In this document: positions 36,908 through 47,350 of the stretch, piece after piece | How positions within the stretch are numbered: the first letter of the stretch is position 1 | How the letters are laid out: every line of letters begins with the position of its first letter | Origin: Bryum argenteum | Taxonomy: Eukaryota; Streptophyta; Bryopsida; Bryales; Bryaceae | DNA: 64,000 nucleotides | Reading direction: 5' to 3' | Assembly (NCBI GenBank): GCA_037043015.1 | Contig: CM073326.1 | Coordinates: 17,182,345 to 17,246,344 of the forward strand | Position numbers and translations under genes: made by a program | The notes under the pieces: model-generated | Told to the model about the DNA's origin: nothing | Database searches by the model: none | The model's input: the letters and a program-made list of their open reading frames with translations, nothing else

Positions 36908-39294
36908 CTAGTTCATCTTGCGGATCAGGTTGTTCAGCTTGGACTCTCTGTTGCCAGCGTCACCGTGCTCCACGTAGTGATTCCTCTTCTTCGTGAGACC
37001 ACCAAGCGGGGCACTCAGCTTGAAGGGCCACAGGAAGTTGTTGGCCTGCTTAAAGTGGGGGCCGACCGTGTAGATCTCGTGGATAAGATCCTCGACACAG
37101 ATGATACCGTACTTTCCAAGTGCTTGCTCCACAACGCTGTTATCGGTCAAGGGAGTTCGGCACTTGTCCTGCTTCCCGTAACCGCGCTTGTAAATCAACT
37201 CCCTCACACTCTTCAGGTTGGGATACCTGTGAACAGATAATCATAAGTTTCAGGTTTGGACCCGTACAATCGAATGAACATAATGATAAACGGAAGGCGA
37301 CCCGCAGGCTTCAACCCAGACATGACAATGAATGCAATGAACAGAGCGCAAAACCCGCAAACACTAAACCAGAACAACCTCGTGTACAAAGGCACCCACC
37401 CGCAGGTTTTATCCCGAACAATCAGGTAAGGAAAAAGTTTAAGAAAAGCCGATACCCGGAGATGAACCCAAACATTCAGTTCAACTAAACAACTAACACA
37501 GGCACATACCCGCAGATTTTATCCCAAACATTCAAATCGACAACACAACTAACACAGGCGCGTGCCCGCACGTTACAATCCCCGCAATCAAATAAACAAA
37601 ATGGTTAGCATAAACACCATACCCGTAAGTAACGTAAGGCTCAACCCTGCGCAACATGTTCACGGTAGCCTTGTTCACCTTCATGAACACGCCGTTGAAG
37701 ATCTGCCTCAGCCTCAACAGCTGCATGATCGTCCTCACCTTCGGGTGCATGTCGTTGACTCTGACAACATAGACAGATGTCGTTAACACAACGACAGAAT
37801 GGATTGCCTGAAGACTTCTCCCTTTCCAATTCTCGAACATACAAAGTCGAAGATGAAAACCCTAAACCCAAACCCTAAACATTACATAATTAGAAATCAC
37901 AATGTGATTATCTACAAGTACTCACCCACGAATACGAATAACGAACATCAGCTTCGGCTCCGGCTCGACATAGAAGCCACCCTTGAGCTTGGCCTCCCTC
38001 TTCAAACTGATCAATTCCGCATCCTGCAATCAAAAAGAAACAAATATAATGATCATTAGCTATGACGATTTGAAGAACGTCTATCATAAACTCGACTCTT
38101 ATCTGGCGACTAACATTCCTCCTCTTTGACCTTTCAGATACTGATACGTACATACTAGCATTAGTATATGTCGCGAAGTTGCATTCAAGCTCAGACACAG
38201 CTTAGATGCCAGGCTCTATGCAATCTTGCTAGTTGTTGAAAGGCGAAACTCCAATCGTTAGATAATTTGACAGCGATTGGCTGCACCGATAATACAATTG
38301 ATGTTTAGAACGAAGGCACTTAGTTGCGTTCGCGTCATAGACATAAACGCAAGAGACCAACGCCGCCCAAGATGGCTCACATACCCCCACACGGTCAGCA
38401 TTGCTAATGAATGATCACGACGATCAGATTGAGGAGCGCGATTCCAGATTATGATGTATTACGAAAAAATTGGGCTGAGCATGTCCCCCATTTTAATATT
38501 TTTGTTGCCTGATTCTTGCTGGGCTCCCAAGCTAGGGAGCCACAGCAAGAAATCAGGGAAAAAAGGTAGAAGAATGGGGGGAGGCTGAGAGCGTAATGCC
38601 TCCGGCCTGTATATATACCGTGCTACTACACTGCTACTGCCACTTAAGACCCAGTTAAGTCCAGCTAAGCTACAGCCACTGAACGAACACGGTGGGGACC
38701 ACAGACAGTCTGAACGCGCTGGCGTCAGCCGATGACGCACCGCTCACGATGTCGGGTGCACCATGATGTGTACACGATAGCAGGCGCACGATCGCAAGCG
38801 CATGATAAGGGGCGCAAGATGGCGATAAGGAATGAACCCCGTCCTCGCTTCACGAATGAAACGTGTAACATACATGGAATCCTTATTCTCAACCCTAAAA
38901 CACCAAATCTCTCGAAAGACTCACACAAAAACCCTAATCGAAAGACCTTGTACCCTAGAATCAAACGAATTTTAAGCAGTCCAATACATATAACAAGGTA
39001 AAATTCACCGCTGTGTCCGCCGGAGGCTAGAGATAAATTTACCGGGAAAAGAAAGAAATTGTGGCACAGTGGATAGATACCCTAAAAAAAATGCAAGATC
39101 GGGGTACTGACCTGCTTCTTGTACTCCTCCTCGTACTGCTGCGCGCGCTTGAAGATGAGCGTGCGGTTCTTGGCGTTGCGCGTCTTGGCAGCGACGAGCG
39201 CCGCGGACTCATCGGCCGCCCACTTCTCGTCTCTTTTGCGCTTCTTGAGCAGAGTCTCGGGCACGGGGGCCGGGGCTGCCTCCGCAGCACTCAT
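36908..39294 (-). CDS. RPL7: 60S ribosomal protein L7 (uL30), 4 exons, 245 aa
   Basis: Large-subunit ribosomal protein. Exons: 39294-39112, 38023-37926, 37760-37623, 37226-36908 (738 nt, phases consistent). The N-terminus is Ala/Lys-rich ('[16 protein letters not shown]'). The core contains 'FVIRIRG', '[19 protein letters not shown]', '[18 protein letters not shown]', '[10 protein letters not shown]' and '[19 protein letters not shown]', and ends '[10 protein letters not shown]', all typical of eukaryotic L7. The start at 39294 gives Met-Ser-Ala-Ala and the usual length; an upstream in-frame ATG at 39318 would add eight residues and is less likely. Intron 1 (1.09 kb) holds RepA copy 5. No lesion. 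Confidence 0.97.
38050..38760 (-). mobile_element. RepA repeat, copy 5 (inverted, in RPL7 intron 1)
   Basis: Minus-orientation copy truncated at both ends relative to copies 2 and 4. On the minus strand it runs from 'gcacccgacatcgtgagcgg' through one tandem unit, the TATA box (complement of 'ggcctgtatatataccgtgc'), the hairpin, the 'aaaatgggggacatgctcag' block and the extended 3' part, ending at 'gacgttcttcaaa'. It shares transcriptional orientation with RPL7, so it could supply an alternative internal promoter; this is inference. Confidence 0.75.
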
Positions 39295-41086
39295 GGTGTT
39301 TGCTGAAGAAGCACGCACGCAATCTCGGCAATTAGCCTCTCGTGGGATGGCTGCAAAAAAGAGCGCATTCGAGGGTCTGTCTGAAACTTACCCTGCTTGC
39401 TTGCCCGAGCCCCGAACCCTAATCACCTCATCGGACGGCTATGAACCTCTTTCTCATCGACGGTCGGATGCTCTCCCTTGGGAGAACGGCTTTGGGAACG
39501 CGTTCTGTAGAATTGTACATGTTTCTTTCGTTGTATTTTATTATTTCTAGTATTGTCGAATAAAATTACGATCACAAGTTTAATACTTTTTATTTAAGAC
39601 AAACCTACCAACCTATCAACCTACCAACCTACCTACCTTCTTTTATGTTTTTTGGATTATCTAAAAAAGGAAAATTTTAAAAAAAGGAAAAAGAAAAAAA
39701 AAGGAAAAAAAATAATACGGGCTTTGAAGAAATGTTAGACAGGGGATACTTCTTAAAAGTACCATATAAAGAGCTTTTCCGTCGGGACGACGAGGACTTC
39801 CTAGTTTTGTAAAATATATTTTCTGTTGACATCAAATATGATATGTCAAATGCATTAGATGATATTTAGTAAGTAATTTTGAGAGTTTGTATATGTTTTC
39901 AAAACTATATCCAATAAAATTATACAAGAAGTAAATTGGACAACAATAAAATCTTCGTGTATAATCATTATATGATTTCTATAGAATAAAGAATACAAAA
40001 GTGGGTTTGATACATGTAAGGATATGAGTGTATCTTAATGTCACCAACTTATGCACTTGATGATGATGTTGGTTGTATAATCATAATCATTTTACTCGAG
40101 GGCATTTTGGCTCGGGAACATCATCTCTTCCAAAAACTCATTTATGTTTTTCAATTTGAGCTATTTGGAATCTTAAATGTAAAATACTTCAATGCTCATT
40201 TCAAATCCACATGTAGATATCCATATAATTTGAAGGTGTTTGATGGAGAAATCCCAATGTATTCGGACTTTAAGTGAAATCAAGTTCTTAATAGTTCACT
40301 AGTAGGAAAATTGTTTATTATAACTTCTCTAGAATGACTTAAAATAGTTGTAAATTAATATACTTTGGAGTGGTAATGCCAATAGCAAGCCTCTAGCAAT
40401 GAAAAAACCTCCAACTAGAAGTTATTTATCTTCAACCTATAACATTGTGGTTACGAGAATAAAGCCATGAAAAAGTTGTTTACTGAAATAATGGCCTTAC
40501 AATAATAGAGATTGCGTGAAATAATTACATAACATTAAGATGTGGTATTCAAAAAGTAATTAATAAAAGTTTTAATGAGATTAGATGGTGCTGTATATTG
40601 TGTTCATAAAGCAATCTACTTTCAAAACTATGCTAAGAAGAAAAATAACATTTATAGTATGACTTACAAGCTTCGTGTCGTAGATACTTGTGTGATGTAC
40701 TTATCGAAAGTTTTTATATAGAATTAAGTCTAAAATAGCTCAAAATGTAAGATGACATTGTGTGCAAACTTTTAATTTTGATCCGAAAATATAAGAAAAT
40801 TCATTTGAAGTTTTTCTAATTAACCCTAGGATTTCCTTGTCCCATTTTCTAGAGCTTTAACCACTTGCTACTTTGAGTCTTATCAACCTCAATATCTGAT
40901 TTAATTTTGTAAGTATGAAATAAATTAATTTGTCAACATTGTAAACCTAATCCTAATATAAGAAGATTTAATAATATTGACACACTTGGGCACTACAACT
41001 AGTAATTCCATGATTCCTGAAATGTAACTCCTCATTCTATGAGCATCGGTTTACTACAAAATTCTTTAATTCTGTGCATCCTCCAC
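39295..41086. other. RPL7 promoter side, then AT-rich sequence without genes
   Basis: The first 250 bp upstream of RPL7 are GC-richer and would hold its promoter. At 39600-39640 there is an 'acctaccaacct' simple repeat. From 39.6 to 41.1 kb no conserved frame or element was recognised. Confidence 0.45.
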
Positions 41087-41355
41087 CCAACTATTGTGGG
41101 AGGTCCTTGGACCTTGTTGTATGGGTACCTCAAAGCCCTTTGGGGGATACTATGTCAAGTATCTTCAAGGCACTGGTAACTAGGCTAAAAACTAGGGAAG
41201 TTATAGTGTCCATCCTCGAGAGGGGGAAGTAGTAATGTCTTAATTTCCCCTTGTCCAGTGGCCATCGGGATATTAGCATTATGAACAGACACTTCATTCA
41301 CGCCGGCCCCTTAGAAAGGACTGGAGTTTCTATCTATCTATCTATCTATCTCTAC
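41087..41355 (+). repeat. SINE-like retroposon family, full-length copy
   Basis: About 265 bp starting 'ccacccaactattgtgggag' and ending 'ggactggagtttctatctat' with a (tatc)n tail. It matches the split copy at 33062-34925, a 5'-truncated copy at 31738-31845 and a partial one at 32745-32850. The MULE at 41356 is inserted at the end of its tail; the last bases ctatctctac form the target duplication. Confidence 0.65.
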
Positions 41356-41548
41356 GAGTGAAGCTAGGTCATGAGCCATGAGCAATGAGCATTGAGCGGT
41401 TAGCAGAAACTCTTGAGCGGTGAGCTTGGTATAAGACAAAATTTACGAAATATTCGGAAATGAAATAGGTTTTATGGCTACTTTCCAAAATATCATGTGT
41501 GGTTGTTAGCCTATTACCGTGGGAATAGTAGCCTAAAACCGTGAACCA
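41356..41548 (+). repeat. Left terminal inverted repeat of the MULE
   Basis: About 190 bp, roughly 70-75% similar to the complement of the right end in its outer 75 bp. It is rich in 'atgagc/ttgagc' words and followed by two 'tagcct.t.accgtg' motifs. Confidence 0.78.
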
Positions 41549-41906
41549 ATGCATCATGTACAAGTCATGCCACGGGTTTAGGTGCCATATTATAGAGGTG
41601 CCATATTATAGAGATTCAACATAAAGAGCCTCAAGAAAAAAAAACCCGTGTAAAGAAATTGTAGATTCAAAGTCAATAAAAGAGGACCTTAAGATACGAC
41701 TACACATATATGTTTCATTTCTTGAAACATGAGTAAGTAGTATAGACTATTATTTATGAAGCATAGGAGTCCTAAAACATGTTTCTCAATCAAATAGAAT
41801 ACTGTAGATGACAAAAACATGTGATAATTGAATATTTATATTCTATAAACGATACATATATTAAAGTAACACTATGTATGAAAATAAAATCAATTGGTAG
41901 AATCAA

Positions 41907-44900
41907 CTATATCGAATTTGATTGTAGTAGGTGGATGACCTCCCGATAGCTCCAAGTTGGTGCATGCATGAAGATATCCTTTGTGTAGTCGAGTTTGCAG
42001 TAATACCTAAGAAGATAATATAAATGCTTGCAATTCACCCATTTCCCTTTCTTTCCGAGAGAAGTTGTACTCATCCTAGTGAAGTCATGACAAGTACAAT
42101 ATGGAAAATTGCTGATGGAGACACGGTAGACATTATCTGTTGGAGCCGCAAGAGAAATAACCGCTCCATATCCAGGGTGAGGGACAATTGTGACTCCAAC
42201 AATGCTATATCCATCCATGAGAGCCGAACTCTCCCACTTGTTTCTGTGATCAGCATCAGGAGCCTGAGAACTTCGACGAACAAGTTTTCCATACCTAGTT
42301 GGCGCATGACTATCAAGATTCTCGGGAATATGAATCCCAGAGAGAGGAATCGGAAGATTAGGAATGGTTTTGAAAAGATTCCTTGGTGACAAGGCTTTTT
42401 TATTTCTTTCTAGTTGGAATTCAGCATCCTCTAGTGCAAGAAGTTCCTCCCGGGATAAGTTAGTACCAATCTGGATAGGCCACACCATAGGTACTGGCGG
42501 CCAGTCTTTTACAAAAAACTTCTTTTTTCCCATAACGCATCGCTTGATATCATCAGGACAGAACCAAAACTCCGTAAGCTCCAAGGTGTCTTTTCCGTAA
42601 GCTTTTTTCAGGCCACGATAAGTTGGAGCGCAAGTTGCTTGGCGGCCCTTGTTGATTTGTGCCTCACATGCCTTTCCGTATGTACCTGCATAGCTTGACA
42701 TTTCACCGGGATTTTGGATTGGTGCGAGCTATGTGCCTTTGGTTAGGATCACAATCACTCTCATGAACACCGTCACATGGGTCACCTCATATAACGGTGT
42801 ATTCGAGAGACTCTTCAATACGTCTTTCGTGTTGCCCGTGAAGAAGGACGAGGTACCGAGTAATTTACCTTATCCGGACGATGAGAGTCAAACTCGATCC
42901 GGGAGGTAAGTCGATTTCCTCTTTGTAGAGCCAAAAATCTCTGCTCCTTCCAAGCCAGAGTTTGTAAGGGGCAAGTCTTCGGCACCTGGAATAGTCTTCA
43001 TTACTTCAGCCAAAAGATTGGGATCACCACTTCGCATTGCTGCCTTCAATTTTAGGGTGTGTCGCTTGGTCCAGTCCCTCCTTTTCCACCCTTCACCCAC
43101 GATCTGTAGTTTGTTATCTGCATGAAAGCACGAATCATATCGTGTATGGTGGCCTCATAAGGACAAGTCATCTTGTTTCCTGATGCCCTCTTCATTGTAC
43201 TATGGACAGTCTCTGCAAGGTTGCATGTAGGAACCTTTGCTATCTCTTCCAAAGTTAGGTCCTGCAAAAAAGAAAGTGTTTTGTAAATCAAATGAGTACA
43301 CTTCATTCAAGAAAAAATAATATAGTTGTATGAATCAAGAGCTATAATTTCATTACCATCTGATATACTAAACTCACCATTTGAAATTCGCCACCTCACT
43401 GCTTGTATCGAAAGTGCCAGAATCCAAACCACTCTTGTAAGTGTGCCACACCATCTTCAGTAGCTGCACCAGATGATAACCACCAATTTTTGATGACGTG
43501 GAATTGAGTTTCAGCTTCCTCAAAACTCTTTGCATTCTTATAGGCTTGACATAGTTGCTTATGATGAGCTTGCATGGATGGTTTGATATACTTTTGTGTA
43601 TACTTATCCAAGTTGGCAGACCAATGATAAAGACAGGTTCGCTCCTTGTCTTTCATAGGAGTATTGCCGTCCCCTCCTCCATAAACCTTCCTCACTGCAA
43701 TCCAATTAGCTTGAGCACTATCTGCCATGAAGCCTTTGAGGTTGATACTCGAAACACCGTGCTCATGCATCACAGAGTTTAAGTTCTGCCAAAATAGAAT
43801 TTGAGCACTAGCATCTTCTGATTGCATGTCACAACATGCAATTGTCATGACCTTGCAATATTTGTTGTCATAGACATGGCAACCCATAGTCGTCCAATCA
43901 TTTAGTCGCTTAACATGATCAAACATGACCCACGAATCTTGTAAGTCTCCTCCATGTTGCATGCGCTTCACAAGGTCAAAACCACTACCTTCAAGTTGAA
44001 CTGACATCTTAAAGATGAAAACTTTGTCTTTTGTTTGGCCACGGAATCTATTCTCGTGAACAAAAATGAAAGGATTATTCACCTTCAAAGCTTGTATGCT
44101 ATCAATAGGCCCACGATCACTTCGAACGAGTCTCTTTGCACCTACAATATAATTTCTGCAATTGGGAGAGGCTAGTGTTTCATACTTATCCATAACACTT
44201 TCTAAAGATGGTCGCTTTTCTCCAGGTGTGGGGCTTTTGAAAAGAAAGTTTTCTAAAAACGCTCGACTTGCACCAATCATTATAGCAGAGTTCGTAGCGT
44301 TGGGCGTTTTAGAGACCTCTTTTGCCACGCACTGATATACTAAATCTATTGTCTCCCTACAAATTCCATCAGCCACAGGGTGCTTATGCTCGCCTAAGTG
44401 GATACATGCGCGACTCTCTATTGTAGGTGATGTTACATAGAAGATTACAGCGTTGCATGTCTGAAGGCAAACAGGAGGAGTATGGCAGACCTTGCATTGC
44501 AACGTTGACTTTGGAGGCGGATTTTGTCCAACTTCAAATCGTGTTGGTGTCTGACCAGTCCATTGCGTAGTATTGCATTGCCATGAGTTCCGCATCATGT
44601 ACTCACAAGCTTCATTAGAGCACTGTAGCTCACCAACGCAGGAGGATCGACGAAAGGATATGTTGTAATCATTCTGAATGTGAGTTATCCTTGTTGTGCA
44701 CCATGCATGTCCGTCGTGTTGCTTGTCCATCCCATCTAAACCTTTACCATATGTTTGAGGAACTCCTTGAGGCAATGAGGGTAGGATAAAGACTACGTTC
44801 CCATCATAACGTTGTGGCAAATAACTAACTTCTTCGACTCGAATGTTATTAAAATCTACACCACTAAGTTCAGATTTGGATCGTCTCCTTTTGGAGGTTA

Positions 44901-45447
44901 GAACCAACGCTTCCATCATAGTGATTGCACTTGAGGAGAGAACAGGATGTAAGGGTGGACGCCCACTAGACAAAGAAGAAGGATGAGAAGAAGTAGGCTT
45001 CGATGGGAGTTGTATTGTAGGAATTCTACTGGAAGAAGGATTGTTAGTAGGTACAGAAGAATGTACCGTAGGAAATGATTCGTCATCGGAGTCGCTGAGC
45101 AAAGTGATGATATTGTCCGAAGGCTCTATCTTCACAGAAACCGAAGTGGGTAAGTGGACAAAGGAAGTTGTTGAATGTAACAATTGAGACTCAAATTCCC
45201 TACCGAATACAGAGTACGTGCCAGATGAAACAATCCAAAACCCTCCAGTGGAATCAGTAGTTTTGTTTTCGAGCAAAGTCCCTATCGAAACACCGGACTC
45301 ATTAAACAAAATCTTTTCTACAAACAAAGATCCAGGAAGCAAATTAAATTTTGCCTCAAGCATGTGTTCATGAACAATAACCTTTCCATCTACACCTAAA
45401 GGGACTGTAAAAGGTAGTCCTACACCACGAAGACAGAAGGAAGCCAT
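41907..45447 (-). pseudogene. MULE-type transposase with zinc-finger-like and SWIM domains, decayed
   Basis: Main exon 45447-43396 (683 codons). Near residues 250-370 a cysteine/histidine-rich module ('SSCVGELQCSNEACEYM', 'CKVCHTPPVCLQTC', 'HLGEHKHPV') resembles WRKY/GCM-type fingers of MULE transposases. The MULE DDE core shows 'KGFMADSAQANW' (573-584) and 'DKERTCLYHWS'. A TGA at 43396-43398 replaces what should be Trp in the QWGG-type continuation; coding resumes to a GTGAGT donor, then 'DLTLEEIAKVPTCNLAE' (from about 43262). A frameshift near 43100 precedes 'GEGWKRRDWTKRHTLKL', and further breaks lie at about 42885 and 42710. The last piece (42701-41907) ends with a SWIM finger, C-x-C then 'GKWVNCKHLYYLL'. 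At least four lesions make it inactive in this copy. Confidence 0.85.
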
Positions 45448-45957
45448 TTTGAGAAGACCATGGAAGGATTAGAAGAGAATGATGAGAGAAGGTAGATTGA
45501 GTATTAATAGATTGTCTACCCCTCGGAGTTCGCATGAGTACATAGAATTCAAAAAGATTAAGAAAAATTTTAACGTACATAAAGTAGGTGAGTTTTTTAA
45601 AATAACGTAGTGGACATTATATTGCAGTCGTTTTTAGAGTCGCCAAGAATTAATGTTACATATCATGGTAGTTGTATTGACGGCACGGACAGAGTATTTG
45701 AATTATAATCATATAACAAGAAAATCAAATAAAAATTATTTGCTTTTATGACAAAAGGGTATGTACTATACAGAATGGAAGATATGGTTTCGTAAATGCA
45801 ATTAAGGCGTTTATGGTTGTTTGAAATTAGAAGGGTAGAGGTGGCGTGCGCATTGATGAAAATGTTGCGGCAATGAAAACCATTTAAGTATTTGTATTAG
45901 AAGAGAAGCTCGAACAGAACATGTCTGGAAGTTTAAACTAATCGCCAACCAGTCCAA
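45448..45957. promoter_or_regulatory. Divergent promoter region inside the MULE
   Basis: The 510 bp between the transposase ATG (minus, 45447) and the first plus-strand ATG of the methyltransferase-like gene (45958). AT-rich, no open frame. As the only spacer between two head-to-head genes of one element it is the expected shared promoter; no TATA box was assigned. Confidence 0.45.
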
Positions 45958-46779
45958 ATGCTAGACATTCGAACACCTCTATTGGCAGCGAGAGACGGGA
46001 GTAGAAAAAAAAAACGGAGTGCATTCCGCTTTAGTAGTAGAAGAGAGCTTTTGAAATCACGGCTAAGAAGGGTTAGAAGTCGTATAGACGAGAATGTAGT
46101 AGAGAGTGTTCGTGCTTTAACATTTGAAGATTGCGGTGTGGAGCTTTTCAAAGAAACCCAAGTTCTATCAGTTGCGCCTGCATTGCTGCTGTATCGACTT
46201 GTTGGAATGCGGAGTTTAGATCATCAACCGTCACTTGGTGAGAGCGATGGCGAGAGCGAATCAAAGGTATTAGCGACTTGAATCCGAATTAGTTTGAAGA
46301 GATAGGAAAGTGGAGAATTTCAAGAGTTAGTAAAGTAAATAACATTTAGGGTTGAAAGGGGTAGTAGCCGTCATGGCATTAGGGTTTGAGGTTTTTGTGC
46401 AAGGAAGTTGTTAGTTTTGTTTGGGGCTCTTTTTTTTGCTGGTGTACGTGTGTTGAGCTCTTTTTTTGCTGGTTTGCATTCGTTGTAGATGGAGAACAAC
46501 CTGGAGATGGCGATTGAAACAATGAGTGGAGGAGTTGCTGACAGTGGCGGCGAAGGACTTAGAGGACGAGGTGGCCGTGGAAGGGCTGCGCGAGGTAGTC
46601 GAGGACGAGGAGGTCGAGGAGGTCGAGGAGCTCATGATGGGGTAGAAGAAACGGTCCAAGAAAGTAATGACGACCTGGAGATCATCTCTCCAACACCTCA
46701 GCGGTGGTGAGATTTACGGATTACAATTTGTTTAGCAATTTCGGACTTAGTAGAATGGGGAATTTAGAAATCTGATTTC

Positions 46780-47350
46780 CTGTCCGCGTGTGCGCGGACA
46801 ATAGTTCGGCTTCCTCTAGTCCTCACGATTTTGGGGGTTTAGTGTAATTCTGCGTTTTGAGTGATGTTTGTTTTGCACCGCAAAATGTTGTTTAGTGAAG
46901 AAAGTTAGAGTTTTGGTGCTGGAATTGATGCTTGAAACGAATGTGGTTCTTTGTCGCGTCACGCGACCGCCGAAATGCGAATAATATGTTGTTTCAAACC
47001 GACGTAGGAAGAGTCCGCGTGCACGCGGCTCGTCCAAATGATAAAATGCGAACGTTTTGGTTTGTGAGATCGACGTTGGGATGGTCCGCGTGCACGCGGA
47101 CTGTCGAAATCGCGAACATTCTGGTTTTTGAGACGGATGTCGGGACGGTCCGCGTGCACGTGGACTGCCGAAATTGCGAAATTTTGGTTTCTGAGATCGA
47201 CGTCGGGACGGTCGCGTCAGCACGCGATTTGCGAAATTGCGAAATTTTGGTTTCGAGATCGGCTTGTCGGGACGGTCGCGTGCACTGGATTGGCCCAAAT
47301 TGCGATCATTCAGTTTTGAGACGGGCGTTGAGATCGTCGCGCGCGCACGT
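46780..47350. repeat. CpG-rich palindromic tandem array in intron 2 of the methyltransferase-like gene
   Basis: About seven degenerate units with a 60-72 bp period, each centred on a palindrome of the type gtccgcgtg/cacgcggac (perfect 18-bp palindrome at 47084-47101) followed by 'gccgaaattgcgaaatttt' and 'ggtttctgagatcgacgtcg'. A related palindrome, gtccgcgtgtgcgcggac, sits just upstream at 46783-46800. The array is far richer in CpG than its surroundings. A 186-codon minus-strand frame across it is a repeat by-product. Confidence 0.8.

Noticed and set aside
43555-43782. Plus-strand frames across the MULE transposase and other antisense frames across SnRK1, RPL7 and LdpA
   Set aside because: They are shadows of well-supported genes on the opposite strand.
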